Shown here: piece by piece, positions 36,348-45,768 of the stretch
Layout of the letters: each line of letters starts with the position of its first letter
Position numbering within the stretch: the stretch's first letter is position 1
Assembly (NCBI RefSeq): GCF_029094525.1
Contig: NZ_CP119107.1
Coordinates: 3,472,001-3,536,000 of the forward strand
Direction: 5' to 3'
DNA: 64,000 bases
DNA from: Pullulanibacillus sp. KACC 23026
GTDB taxonomy: Bacteria; Bacillota; Bacilli; Bacillales; Sporolactobacillaceae
The notes under the pieces: generated by a model
What the model saw: only the letters and a program-made list of their open reading frames with translations
The model's database searches: none
Told to the model about the DNA's origin: nothing
Made by a program: the position numbers and the translations under genes

Positions 36348-37244
36348 TTAAAAATCATTTTCAATAATAGATAAAAAATTAGCGAAATTATCTAATTGAG
36401 CTAATGCAAAATCTAGATCGCCGTTCCCTTCAAGAGCCAATGCTATGTTTGTCGTAATTGACATTATTACTCTTGCTTTTAAAACAAATTGAAATGTTTT
36501 CTTATCTGATGCAACGCTCTCAAGATTGAGTACATAGTCTGCAACAGGATGTTCTAAACCTTTAAACAAAGTAATATTTCCAATAAAAGAAGCTAAATCC
36601 CAAAACTTAGGCATTAACGATACATCTTCAAAGTCTATCCATCGCCATCCGTTAGAACTTGGAATTAAATTATTGGGATGTGCGTCCCCATGAGCTGGAA
36701 ACAATTCAAGTTGTCTAATATCCTTATCCACTTTCTCAAATTCTTTTAACAAAAGTAGAATACGTTTGTCTTTGTCATCAAGTTTAGTTAAATACTCAGC
36801 AGCTTGATTAACATTTTTCCAAGCCCCAAAAATTTGCAAAGGCCCCCCATAATTATTCAATGCTTTTATCATCACGTTTAACATATTTATAACTTCTTTA
36901 CCTTTAAGTGGTGGGATTTCTAATGGTGCTATATACTCCCATAATGTCATCCAAGTCGAACCAATTTTATGTGGTCCGGCTGGAATCTGTGTTGTGAATG
37001 AAACTACTGGTACATTATTTTTCTCCAAATACCCCACCACTTCTAACTCTTGTAATAAAACATTTTTCCAAAAATATGGGTCATCATCTTCAAATAGTTT
37101 CGCAATCCTTGCCACGATTGGATAGGGAGTTAGACGAACTATAAGATTTCCTGCATCACTAAGAATTTCAGGATTAGTATTTAAAAGTCCGAGTCTATCT
37201 GTTGCCTTCAATAAATCCTTTATTATTGTTTCTGTATTGACCAA
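36348..37244 (-). CDS. Aminoglycoside phosphotransferase (APH)-family kinase
   Basis: 298-residue APH/ChoK-fold protein. The catalytic loop is FPAHGDAHPNNLI (HGDxHxxN) and the metal-binding motif is WIDFEDVS. The N-terminal lobe has weak glycine-loop features. Members include antibiotic kinases, macrolide kinases and small-metabolite kinases, so substrate cannot be inferred. TTG start at 37244 with GGGGGGA upstream. Confidence 0.82.
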   Translation of the reverse strand: MVNTETIIKDLLKATDRLGLLNTNPEILSDAGNLIVRLTPYPIVARIAKLFEDDDPYFWKNVLLQELEVVGYLEKNNVPVVSFTTQIPAGPHKIGSTWMTLWEYIAPLEIPPLKGKEVINMLNVMIKALNNYGGPLQIFGAWKNVNQAAEYLTKLDDKDKRILLLLKEFEKVDKDIRQLELFPAHGDAHPNNLIPSSNGWRWIDFEDVSLMPKFWDLASFIGNITLFKGLEHPVADYVLNLESVASDKKTFQFVLKARVIMSITTNIALALEGNGDLDFALAQLDNFANFLSIIENDF

Positions 37245-37608
37245 CCTTAAATTCCCCCCTGATACTCAACTGCCTTCTTCAACTCACCCATCAAGCTTGT
37301 GATCCACGTTCCCAAATAATGCTTTCTTAACCGTTTATTGAACAACTCTGACCTATAAGAGCTGAATAATACCAATATTCTTAATTAATTATAACAAACA
37401 AAGAAAGAACTTGGCGTGAGAATTTTTCAACTTATACATTACATTCCCAATGAAAATAAGGCGTGTAACTGATTCACGCCTTATTTTTATTAGCCTTATT
37501 AGATCTTCCGTAAGAGAAAAAAACAACTTTTTTTATTGTTAAAAAAGAAAAGCGCCTCTTCATTTTCTCTGAAGAGACACCTTCGTTAGCACAAGAATAA
37601 TTTTGTTT
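37245..37608 (-). terminator. Intergenic region with two hairpins after the methyltransferase gene
   Basis: AAAATAAGGCGTG/CACGCCTTATTTTT at 37453-37488 is a strong stem with a T-run. A second hairpin CTCTTCA...TGAAGAG at 37556-37578 includes the 17-bp repeat shared with 34322. No gene is seen in these 364 bp. Confidence 0.65.
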
Positions 37609-38319
37609 TTAGATGGATCTAGTTTTTCTAACTACAAAAGTTATGGCATCGGTACTTAACAACACAGGTTTTTCATTTCTCACAATCTGATAATCGAGCG
37701 GCTTAACTAATTCATTTATGACTTCCCACCCATCCCCATATAGGTCGTGTAATTTTGTCAACATTTCTTCGGTTGTAAGGTTAATTTCCATTAGTGCTTC
37801 TAATTTTTCATTAGATTCGAGAAGTGTTTCGGTTAAATTAGAATTAACAATAATGCAATTGATCCCATTAACTTTTGTCCCTTTCGCCATCTGTTGCACG
37901 ACTTTTTCAAAGGTTTCCTCTGAATCAAGGTGCTCTAAACTTGAGACGGCAACAATATAATTAAAATCTTCCTTCTGGATCGTATAATCAGCGATATCTG
38001 ACCTAACCGTTTGAATAAGGCCACTTACTCCGAACTCGTTGCTATATTGTTTTAGTTTGTCTATTGCAGAGTTCAATAAATCAACACATACAACTTTCCC
38101 TTTCTTAATATGCTGAGCAATTGGGATACTATTTCTCCCTACACCAGACCCCAAGTCTAAAACACTAAGGCTTTCATTTTCTGCAAAAAGCTGCAGCTGA
38201 TCCATAACCATTTTGACCGGTTTATTTAACCAAGACCCCTTTTCAAAGAGCCTATAATTATCGTAGCAATAATCGTGATAGTCCTTTTCTGCACTTCTTA
38301 TGTACTCAATTCGATTCAT
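37609..38319 (-). CDS. Class I SAM-dependent methyltransferase
   Basis: 236-residue methyltransferase. Motif I is VLDLGSGVGRNSIPIAQHI, followed by VVCVDLLNSAIDKLK (motif II) and NYIVAVSSLEHLDSEETF (post-motif, as in Methyltransf_11/25). No target-recognition clue; small-molecule methylation is plausible. ATG at 38319 with TGGAG upstream. It lies next to a nucleosidase gene in the same direction, 83 bp apart. Confidence 0.85.
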   Translation of the reverse strand: MNRIEYIRSAEKDYHDYCYDNYRLFEKGSWLNKPVKMVMDQLQLFAENESLSVLDLGSGVGRNSIPIAQHIKKGKVVCVDLLNSAIDKLKQYSNEFGVSGLIQTVRSDIADYTIQKEDFNYIVAVSSLEHLDSEETFEKVVQQMAKGTKVNGINCIIVNSNLTETLLESNEKLEALMEINLTTEEMLTKLHDLYGDGWEVINELVKPLDYQIVRNEKPVLLSTDAITFVVRKTRSI

Positions 38320-38402
38320 ATTTTTTCTCCATACTTCCCTTATTTGTAATCGGGATTGATTGGTTTTCGTTATATCATCATCTATCCATTAACCTTCATT
38401 TT

Positions 38403-39074
38403 TTAAATAAATCTATTTAAATAGTCGCCAAATATTTTGTTCATAACTTTGGGGGTGTTTTCTATATAAACATTAAATTGTTCCATGTTCGATTCGAATT
38501 TATCAGAGTTTCTTTCATCTGTCGGAAAATCAGATATTCCTTTAATAATAATGCATTCAACATTATTTTTTTTACAGATATAAGCAATAGCACCCGCTTC
38601 TGTATCGGCTATTGTTAGTTCGTTTTCTTTAAGTTCTAAATAGTCCTTCCACATAACGACTGCTTTATCAGCGGTGCCAATTGTTCCGGTATAAAAATTA
38701 TTCCCATATTTTGATAGATCAATATCGACTATGAAGGATTGCTTAATAAGAGGCTCAACTTCTTTTACTGTGCAATCATATTGAACAGCTTTATCAGGTA
38801 CTAAAATATCTAAATGACTAAACTTATCATCTATTCCTGCACATGTTCCAGCAACGATCACTTTCGTTAAACTAAATTTGGAAATCATATACTGGTTACC
38901 ACCAACCCCATTTACTTTTCTTACACCGGTACTGTAAAAAACAAGTTCAGTATCCTTAATTGTTCTTATGAAATACTCGCCATATGGATAACCGAAACGT
39001 TCGATTTCTTTTATGTTAAAATATTCCAATGTTGCTTCGTATTCCCACTTCGTTGCTAGGCTTATTCCGATCAT
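38403..39074 (-). CDS. Nucleoside phosphorylase/nucleosidase (PNP_UDP_1 / MTAN-like)
   Basis: 223-residue member of the phosphorylase superfamily. The core VIVAGTCAGIDDKFSHLDILVPDKAVQYD, the ADTEAGAIAYICKKNNVECIIIKGISDFP segment (catalytic Asp in SD and the ME/TE ribose-binding motif, here TE rather than ME) are recognisable. MTA/SAH nucleosidases recycle the by-products of SAM reactions, which would suit the adjacent methyltransferase, but this is inference. AGGGTGAT precedes the ATG. Confidence 0.8.
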   Translation of the reverse strand: MIGISLATKWEYEATLEYFNIKEIERFGYPYGEYFIRTIKDTELVFYSTGVRKVNGVGGNQYMISKFSLTKVIVAGTCAGIDDKFSHLDILVPDKAVQYDCTVKEVEPLIKQSFIVDIDLSKYGNNFYTGTIGTADKAVVMWKDYLELKENELTIADTEAGAIAYICKKNNVECIIIKGISDFPTDERNSDKFESNMEQFNVYIENTPKVMNKIFGDYLNRFI

Positions 39075-39436
39075 CGACTTATCACCCTACAAAAATTTAA
39101 ATTCTCACTATTGAATGACTATACACGGTCTGATTTCATTTTCTTATTAAAGTCACCTTTACCCGCAAACCTTCAGACTATTAAATCCACTCCTTGTTTT
39201 AGCTTAACATAAAATCGTGTGCGCCAGGCTTATAGGCGAAGGCGGCAGCGTAGTTTCACTTATTCTTAGTTCTGCCTAGCTAAAATTTCCTTCTATAAAC
39301 CTAACAAAACGCACAGCTAGTGATTAACTGTGCGTTTTGCATGGAGTGAAGATGAACGGTTTCTTAAGGTAGGGCTTTGTTACGCCTTTAATTCTTGTAT
39401 ATCAAAGCCGTCTACCCAAAAGACCGTTTTTTTGGA
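39075..39436 (-). terminator. Intergenic region with ctaF terminator
   Basis: CAAAACGCACAG / CTGTGCGTTTTG at 39305-39339 is a perfect 12-bp stem downstream of ctaF. No gene is seen. This is the junction between the conserved cta operon and the accessory block; ctaG, expected next after ctaF, is absent. Confidence 0.7.
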
Positions 39437-39763
39437 TTAGGAGATCCATATCATCGTAACAAAGCTTATGACCGTAATAAACACGACCAAGGCTCCGGAA
39501 AAGATAAACAAGCTAGGGATTCCATGATTTTTATCCTTTAGATGCATGAAGTAGAAAAGCTGAAAGGCCACTTGAATAACCGCTAAAGTGACAATAAAGA
39601 AAGCAATCAGGTGATTGTCAATGTTCTTTCGAAAATAAACGGCCAAAAAAGCTAAAACAGTAAAGATGATCATAGACACAAAAGTCACCCAATAATACTG
39701 GAGGTCACGCTTCTTTTGTTCACGCTCTATCATAGCCTTGAAAGTCGTTTTCTGATCGGACAT
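39437..39763 (-). CDS. ctaF: Cytochrome c oxidase subunit IV (CtaF)
   Basis: 108-residue small subunit of the caa3 oxidase. Three membrane helices (about 27-45, 52-72, 84-106) with family segment FFIVTLAVIQVAFQLFYFMHLKDKNHGIP. It begins 15 bp after ctaE and closes the operon. Confidence 0.93.
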   Translation of the reverse strand: MSDQKTTFKAMIEREQKKRDLQYYWVTFVSMIIFTVLAFLAVYFRKNIDNHLIAFFIVTLAVIQVAFQLFYFMHLKDKNHGIPSLFIFSGALVVFITVISFVTMIWIS

Positions 39764-39778
39764 ATGATTCCCCTCCTA

Positions 39779-40405
39779 TTACGAGCCTACAATTCCAAGT
39801 AGGTAAACGACTGTAAAGATAAACACCCAGACGACGTCAATAAAGTGCCAATATAGTGCTGCAATATAATACTTAGGTGCGGTAATCGCTGTGATTCCTT
39901 TTTTGTAAGAAGCAACCATTAAAGTTGAAATCCACAGAACTCCGAATAAAACGTGTCCCCCGTGCGTTCCAACAAGTGTATAGAAGCTTGAAGAAAAGGC
40001 ACTTGTCTTATAACCCAGTCCTTTATCGAGATATTCAGTAAACTCTTTGATCTCTAATCCTAAGAAACATAGACCAAGAATGACCGTAATCCAAAACCAG
40101 AAACGCATTTTTCTAACATTCAATTCTTTCAATCCCAGGATAGCAAAGACACTTGTTAAACTGCTCGTTAATAGAATGATCGTCGAAAGAAACGTCAAAT
40201 TGAGGCTGAACAGATCCTTTCCGCTTGGGCCGCCCGCAACATGATTGCGAAGGGCAATAAAGGTTGAGAAGAGTGTTCCGAATAGAACCGTCTCTCCCCC
40301 AAGAAACAACCAAAACCCAACGAACTTATTTCGCCCTTCTAAAGTCGTGAGTTCGGGATGCCCAGGAGAGACGTCATTGTGATGTCCGTGCTCAACTGCC
40401 GACAT
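39779..40405 (-). CDS. ctaE: Cytochrome c oxidase subunit III (CtaE)
   Basis: 208-residue integral membrane subunit of the caa3 oxidase, with five hydrophobic helices and the conserved SSFYTLVGTHGGHVLFGVLW and YYIAALYWHFIDVVWVFIFTVVYL blocks. Its ATG overlaps the ctaD stop by one base (TAATG), implying translational coupling. Short five-helix form typical of Bacillus. Confidence 0.95.
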   Translation of the reverse strand: MSAVEHGHHNDVSPGHPELTTLEGRNKFVGFWLFLGGETVLFGTLFSTFIALRNHVAGGPSGKDLFSLNLTFLSTIILLTSSLTSVFAILGLKELNVRKMRFWFWITVILGLCFLGLEIKEFTEYLDKGLGYKTSAFSSSFYTLVGTHGGHVLFGVLWISTLMVASYKKGITAITAPKYYIAALYWHFIDVVWVFIFTVVYLLGIVGS

Positions 40406-42309
40406 TATGCGCCCTCCCCTTTCTTCTCCATCTCTAATACCTCTTCTTTATGAATATGAAAACCGTGATCATCCTTCAGCGAGTGAACAAGCATGCATAA
40501 TAGCATGAGACCAATTCCTAAAATGGCGACAAATAAGGCGCCTTTATGAATACCCGTTCCCGTTTCGTCAGCGAAGATAAACCCAAAGCTTGCAACCGTT
40601 AACGATAAAGACATCAGGAATGGAATGATCGAACCGTTTGGCATATGGATGTCTCCATATGGCTCTGCAGGGGTTACCTTCTTATTTCCATCCATTTTTT
40701 CTTTCCAAAAGGTATCAACAGATTGAACGAGTGGCGTTTGACCAAAATTATACTCTGGAGCAGGTGATGGAATCGACCATTCAAGCGTTCTTCCCATTCC
40801 CCAAGCATCACCTGTAGCACGCTGACCTTTAGCTTGTGTCATGACAATGTTGATCACAAGTAAAACAACAGCAATGGCCATCCCCGCTGCTCCAATTGAA
40901 CTAATCATGTTGCCCGTCGCTAGCCAATCACCTGCTTGATAAGTAAAGTAACGACGCGGCATTCCCATTAAGCCTAAGAAATGCTGCGGGAAGAAGGTGA
41001 CATGAAAACCGATTAAGAAGAACCAGAAACCAATTTTACCAAGGGTTTCATTAAGATATTTACCGAAGATCTTTGGCCACCAATAAAAGAGACCAGCGAA
41101 TAAGCCTAGGACAACTCCCCCCACTATGACGTAGTGAAAGTGAGCAATAACAAAGTAACTGTCTTGATACTGAAAGTCAGCGGCAGGAATCGCAAGCATA
41201 ACCCCTGTCACCCCTCCTAACACAAAGGTCGGGATAAACGCTATGGCATAGAGGTTAGCCGTTGTAAAGTGAACTTGGCCGCCCCACATCGTAAAAATCC
41301 AGTTAAAGATTTTAATACCGGTTGGAACAGCGATCGCCATCGTCGCAATCGCAAATATGGAGTTGGCAACAGGCCCAAGACCAACCGTAAACATATGGTG
41401 AACCCAGACCATGAAGGCCAAAAAGCCAATGAGTACAGTCGCAAAAACCATTGATGTATGGCCAAAAAGACGCTTTTTGGAGAATGTCGGTATTACCTCG
41501 GAAATAATTCCAAAGCACGGTAAAGCCAAAATGTATACCTCTGGATGTCCAAAGATCCAAAAGATATGCTCCCAAATAATACCGTTACCGCCATTTGCCG
41601 TGTTAAAGAAATTCGCTCCAAAAACACGATCAAACAGTTCCATAAATAAGCCAACTGTTAAAGCTGGGAATGCAAATAGGATAAGGGCTGAAGTAACAAA
41701 TGCAGTCCAGGTGAAAAGCGGCATGCGCATAAAGGTCATACCTGGAGCACGCATGTTAATAATGGTAACGAGGAAATTAATCCCTCCCATTAATGTACCG
41801 GCACCGGCAACCTGCAGTCCCAAAATATAATAATCCATTCCGCTTCCCAGGTAGTCTGTACTAAGAGGCGCATAAGCGGTCCAGCCACCTGAAGGAGCAC
41901 CGCCTAGAAACCAACTCACATTAAGAATCAATCCTCCTAAGAAGAATAACCAAAATCCTAATGCATTCATGAATGGAAAGGCAACGTCGCGTGCTCCAAT
42001 CTGTAATGGAACGACAGCATTCAAAAAAGCAAATATGGCTGGCATCGCCACAAAGAAGATCATGGTTGTGCCATGCATCGTTACAACTTGGTTATACGCG
42101 TCGCCGACAAGGAACGTATTGTTTGGAACGGATAGCTGAATCCGAATCAGCATGGCTTCTATTCCACCTATAGCGAAAAAGAGACCCGCACCGCAAAGAT
42201 ACAAAATCCCAATCTTCTTGTGATCAACGGTTGTTAGCCACGTCCACAGCCAGGCAAGAAACCCTTGTTTCGGCTGTTGAGTTGCTAAAGTATGAGCGTT
42301 TGTCGTCAC
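40405..42309 (-). CDS. ctaD: Cytochrome c oxidase subunit I (CtaD)
   Basis: Catalytic heme-copper subunit: reduces oxygen at heme a3-CuB and pumps protons. 634 residues with more than 12 membrane helices. Visible: VVTMHGTTMIFFVAMP (heme a ligand region), FGHPEVYILALP with the CuB histidine-tyrosine crosslink motif, VWVHHMFTVGL (CuB histidines) and YFVIAHFHYVIVGG (heme ligands). GTG start at 42309 with GGAGGG upstream. The C-terminal extension is as in Bacillus caa3 enzymes. Confidence 0.97.
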   Translation of the reverse strand: MTTNAHTLATQQPKQGFLAWLWTWLTTVDHKKIGILYLCGAGLFFAIGGIEAMLIRIQLSVPNNTFLVGDAYNQVVTMHGTTMIFFVAMPAIFAFLNAVVPLQIGARDVAFPFMNALGFWLFFLGGLILNVSWFLGGAPSGGWTAYAPLSTDYLGSGMDYYILGLQVAGAGTLMGGINFLVTIINMRAPGMTFMRMPLFTWTAFVTSALILFAFPALTVGLFMELFDRVFGANFFNTANGGNGIIWEHIFWIFGHPEVYILALPCFGIISEVIPTFSKKRLFGHTSMVFATVLIGFLAFMVWVHHMFTVGLGPVANSIFAIATMAIAVPTGIKIFNWIFTMWGGQVHFTTANLYAIAFIPTFVLGGVTGVMLAIPAADFQYQDSYFVIAHFHYVIVGGVVLGLFAGLFYWWPKIFGKYLNETLGKIGFWFFLIGFHVTFFPQHFLGLMGMPRRYFTYQAGDWLATGNMISSIGAAGMAIAVVLLVINIVMTQAKGQRATGDAWGMGRTLEWSIPSPAPEYNFGQTPLVQSVDTFWKEKMDGNKKVTPAEPYGDIHMPNGSIIPFLMSLSLTVASFGFIFADETGTGIHKGALFVAILGIGLMLLCMLVHSLKDDHGFHIHKEEVLEMEKKGEGA

Positions 42310-42335
42310 GTTAAGAACCCTCCTTTTCTCATTAT

Positions 42336-43382
42336 CTATTGATTGTGTTTGACAGAAAGGGTGAATAAATAATCGGCAATATCACTTATTTGCTGGTCGG
42401 TCAGGTTTCCTTTAATCCCCCGAGACGGCATTAAGGCACCCGGTTTCAAACTGGTTGGATCCTTAATCCATTTCTCGAGTGTGGATTTGTCATGAGGCAG
42501 AAATCCCGCAATATTCTTTTGATCCGCAAAATTCCGCAAATTAGGCGCGGTATTCGACCCGCTTACACCAACTGCATGACAAGCCATACAATCTTGCTTA
42601 AATAAGGATTCGCCTTTTTGAGCGCTAGCCGTTGCTGGTGCTGATGGTCCCGCTTTCATTTCTTTTGTCCACGCTGTAAAATCAGACGGGCTGACGGCTC
42701 TGACGTTAAAATACATCAAAGCATGTGAGGCACCGCATAACTCGGCACATCGTCCAGCGTAAGTTCCAGGCTTATCAGCCGTTAAGTACATTGAATCGGT
42801 TTGCCCTGGGTTCGCATCTAATTTCCCTGCAAGTGCAGGAACCCAGAAAGAGTGAATGACATCAGCAGAAGTCACCTGCAAAACAACTTTTTTCCCAGTA
42901 GGAATAAATAAGTCCTCAGAAGTGGTGATTCCATAATCCGGATAATCAAACTGCCACCAATATTGGTGAGCGGTCACTTTGACGACGACGACATTGTCCC
43001 CATGATTTTTGGGAACGGTTGCATCTGAAACCGAGAATGTCTTTGCAACAGTCGGAAACGCCAATATTACAAGCAAGATAATAGGAATGACCGTCCAAAG
43101 CACTTCCAATAGAGCATTGCCTTCTACCTGTTTCGGTATCACATCCTCTTGCCCAGGACGCTTCCGGTAGCGGATCAGCGCATATGTAAAGAGAAAACCG
43201 ACAACAACTACGACAATAATCATAATTAAGAAACTTTGGAGCATTAAGCCGGCTTCTGTTCTCGCCACTGGCCCTTGAGGATCAAGCGTCGATAAACCCG
43301 GTTTTCCACATCCGACAAGAGTAAAAATGGCGATGACTGCAAGTGGAATCAGACGCAAAAGACGTTGCCATTTCTTTTTCAT
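42336..43382 (-). CDS. ctaC: Cytochrome c oxidase subunit II with cytochrome c domain (CtaC)
   Basis: Lipoprotein subunit II of caa3 oxidase. The ATG at 43382 (MKKKWQRLLRLI) gives 348 residues with signal peptide and lipobox LVGC. Two membrane helices follow (about 47-70, 90-112). The CuA domain carries HQYWWQFDYP and CAELCGASHALM, and a fused C-terminal cytochrome c domain has CMACH with a methionine ligand in ALMPSRG. The fusion identifies the enzyme as caa3, accepting electrons from cytochrome c. The frame upstream to 43514 is rejected. Confidence 0.96.
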   Translation of the reverse strand: MKKKWQRLLRLIPLAVIAIFTLVGCGKPGLSTLDPQGPVARTEAGLMLQSFLIMIIVVVVVGFLFTYALIRYRKRPGQEDVIPKQVEGNALLEVLWTVIPIILLVILAFPTVAKTFSVSDATVPKNHGDNVVVVKVTAHQYWWQFDYPDYGITTSEDLFIPTGKKVVLQVTSADVIHSFWVPALAGKLDANPGQTDSMYLTADKPGTYAGRCAELCGASHALMYFNVRAVSPSDFTAWTKEMKAGPSAPATASAQKGESLFKQDCMACHAVGVSGSNTAPNLRNFADQKNIAGFLPHDKSTLEKWIKDPTSLKPGALMPSRGIKGNLTDQQISDIADYLFTLSVKHNQ

Positions 43383-43514
43383 GCATGAGACCTCTCTTTC
43401 TGCTTTTTTATTCGGCCTTATTTTTCGTAAAACGAAAGAGCCGTTATATATGTAAAAATGGCTGCAAAACGTGTTTGAAGAAAAAACAGGCGTGTTTGCA
43501 ACCATTTCTGACAT

Positions 43515-44450
43515 CTAAATGACTGCGATAATCATTACGATAAAGATAATCGTTAGATAATTCAATGAATACACGAACATCCATTTCGACCATTTCATGA
43601 TGTCTTTTATAAAAAAGCCAGCGATCCCTAACCCTATCCAGCCGGCACCTAACAGACCTGCGACCACTAGATAGAAAGGACCAAGTTGATATAAAAAGAG
43701 AGAAACCGGTAAAAGAACAACGACATAGACAATCATTTGCCTTTTGGTAAATTCAAAGCCTGCAACCACAGGCAGCATCGGGATCCCGGCTTTCCGATAC
43801 TCTTCGACTCTTTTCATGGCAAGCGCAAGAAAATGAGGCGGTTGCCACAAAAACATGACAAGGAATAAAACCCAAGGGATTGTCCCATGAAGACCAGGAT
43901 CAAAAGCTGCCCAGCCGATCAAGGGCGGCATAGCACCGGATATGCCTCCTATAACTGTATTAATAGAATGAGTCCGTTTTAGCCACCATGTGTATACGAA
44001 AATATAAACAAATAGACCAATCAATCCGATGATAGCTGCCATATAATTGACAAATAGTAATGCAAGAAGACCAATAGCAGAAAAAATAATACCAACCCAA
44101 AGGACTTGATGGCTGGATAATTGCCCTGTCGCGGACGGTCTTTCCTTTGTTCGCTCCATTAATTGATCTATATCTCTGTCAATATAGTTATTCAGGGCAC
44201 ATCCCCCGGCTATGACTAAAGCTGAACCCGCCATTACCGCAAGTACCTTCCAAATGTTATCGTAAAAAGATTGATTGGTGTATTTTAAGGCCAGCCACAA
44301 CCCGGCAAATGTCGTGATTAAGTTCGATATCACTATTCCGGATTTAATGATACCGATCACATCTCCAAACGTTCCAGACGTTTGGACTGCGCTTGGAGAA
44401 CGGCTTTCCATGACAGAAGACGAATCAAGAGAAGTGAGTGGTTTCGTCAT
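43515..44450 (-). CDS. ctaB: Protoheme IX farnesyltransferase (heme O synthase)
   Basis: Adds farnesyl to heme B giving heme O, the precursor of heme A. The 311-residue protein is a UbiA-type prenyltransferase with about nine helices and the two acidic motifs NNYIDRDIDQLMERTKERPSA (first Asp-rich loop) and the later KRTHSINTVIGGISGAMPPLIGW block. First gene of ctaBCDEF; faces away from ctaA. Confidence 0.95.
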   Translation of the reverse strand: MTKPLTSLDSSSVMESRSPSAVQTSGTFGDVIGIIKSGIVISNLITTFAGLWLALKYTNQSFYDNIWKVLAVMAGSALVIAGGCALNNYIDRDIDQLMERTKERPSATGQLSSHQVLWVGIIFSAIGLLALLFVNYMAAIIGLIGLFVYIFVYTWWLKRTHSINTVIGGISGAMPPLIGWAAFDPGLHGTIPWVLFLVMFLWQPPHFLALAMKRVEEYRKAGIPMLPVVAGFEFTKRQMIVYVVVLLPVSLFLYQLGPFYLVVAGLLGAGWIGLGIAGFFIKDIMKWSKWMFVYSLNYLTIIFIVMIIAVI

Positions 44451-44819
44451 GTCGCTTCACATCCTTTCTATGTTCTGCTAGGACTTTTATGAAAGAACCT
44501 TGAATATTTTATTTATTTAAAGATTCAGGTATTTGGAGAGATAAAGAATTATTCGGGTGTGTCTTCTCACCGTTAATCGTTTTGACATAAAACTGTCCAT
44601 TTAAGTTCACAATTCAAACGAGAGCGACATTAAAAGTATGTTACATTTAGGATGTTGCTAAGTGTTCATATCTGTTTCTAATTATATACGAAGAGAAATT
44701 GTTTGTATACTTTGTGACAAATTGACATAAAATCGACAAATTTATGTAAATCGCCTTGAATAATATTACCATTCACTTCATAATGAATAGTGTTTTTGAA
44801 TAGATCTGGAGGTATCCTT
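44451..44819. promoter_or_regulatory. Divergent ctaB / ctaA promoter region
   Basis: 369 bp without a gene, AT-rich. On the plus strand TTGAAT, 17 bases, CATAAT (44756-44784 area) could be a ctaA promoter. A pair of partly matching segments, ACAAATTGACATAAAAT and ACAAATTTATGTAAAT near 44718-44752, resembles repeated activator sites such as those of ResD. Neither was proven. Confidence 0.4.
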
Positions 44820-45722
44820 ATGTTAAAATGGCTTCGTTTTTTGGGCGTTGCAACATCTATTATTATGCTCATTGTAATCATAATGGGAGCCCTTGTTACC
44901 AACACGGGCTCCGCTCAAGGGTGCGGGCATCACTGGCCTCTTTGTTATGGACAAGTTGTTCCTGATTTAAACAGCGACCATACTTGGATTGAGTTCAGCC
45001 ATCGGGCCGTAACAGGCATTGCCGGGATTCTAATTGTTATTTTAGCCGTATGGTCATGGATTCTTTATTCAAAAGTAAGCTGGGTAAAGTTCCTTTGCAT
45101 TGGCACGATCTTTTTTGTTGTCCTGCAAGCCGTTTTAGGTGGACTAGCTGTCATTTGGCCGCAATCCTCATTTATACTCGCCCTTCACTTTGGGATCTCA
45201 CTCATTTCGTTTGCAACCGTCCTGTTATTAACGCTGATAATATACGAGCAAAGCAAATGGAAGGCCGTTATCGCACCACCGTTATCTAAAGGCTTCCGCG
45301 TCAATCTTGTATTATGTTTTATTTATCTGTATATCGTTATTTATTCCGGAGCCTTTGTCCGGCACACCGATTCAAGTTTAGGCTGCCTGGATTTCCCATT
45401 ATGTAATGGACAGCTCATCCCCCCTCTGCTCAGTCGGGCCGGCTTCCAATATACACACCGACTTCTAGCTGGAGTCCTTGTTATTTGGTTAATTATTAAT
45501 TTTATTCATGCGTTTCGTTATTATCGCAATTCCGGTTGGGTTTATTGGCTAACGCTTCTAAGCATTTTGATTACCTTATGTCAGGCCGCATCGGGTGTCA
45601 TGGTCATCTTTACCCGGATGCAGTTAAGCTTCCTTCTGCTTCATTCGTTCTTTGTCACCTTGCTATTTGGTGCCCTTTCTTTCTTACTCATGTTTGCCAT
45701 CAGAAAAACAAAGGCACTTTAA
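44820..45722 (+). CDS. ctaA: Heme A synthase
   Basis: Oxidises heme O to heme A for the caa3 oxidase. The 300-residue protein has eight membrane helices in two homologous four-helix halves. Histidines in IEFSHRAVTGIAG and LALHFGISL (first half) and FQYTHRLLAGVLV and LLLHSFFVTL (second half) match heme ligands, and paired cysteines appear in GCGHHWPLCYG and CLDFPLCNG. ATG at 44820 with TGGAGG nine bases before; the ten extra upstream codons are rejected. Adjacent to ctaB in opposite direction, as in B. subtilis. Confidence 0.95.
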   Translation: MLKWLRFLGVATSIIMLIVIIMGALVTNTGSAQGCGHHWPLCYGQVVPDLNSDHTWIEFSHRAVTGIAGILIVILAVWSWILYSKVSWVKFLCIGTIFFVVLQAVLGGLAVIWPQSSFILALHFGISLISFATVLLLTLIIYEQSKWKAVIAPPLSKGFRVNLVLCFIYLYIVIYSGAFVRHTDSSLGCLDFPLCNGQLIPPLLSRAGFQYTHRLLAGVLVIWLIINFIHAFRYYRNSGWVYWLTLLSILITLCQAASGVMVIFTRMQLSFLLLHSFFVTLLFGALSFLLMFAIRKTKAL

Positions 45723-45729
45723 TTTTAGG

Positions 45730-45768
45730 AGCTTGCGTTCAGTTCATCTGGCGCAAGCTTTTCTTTTT
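45730..45768 (+). terminator. Terminator after ctaA
   Basis: AGCTTGCG...CGCAAGCT, 8-bp stem with TTTTCTTTTT after it. Confidence 0.75.

Noticed and set aside
44678-44905. 75-codon minus-strand frame overlapping the ctaA start
   Set aside because: It overlaps ctaA and its promoter region and has no family resemblance.
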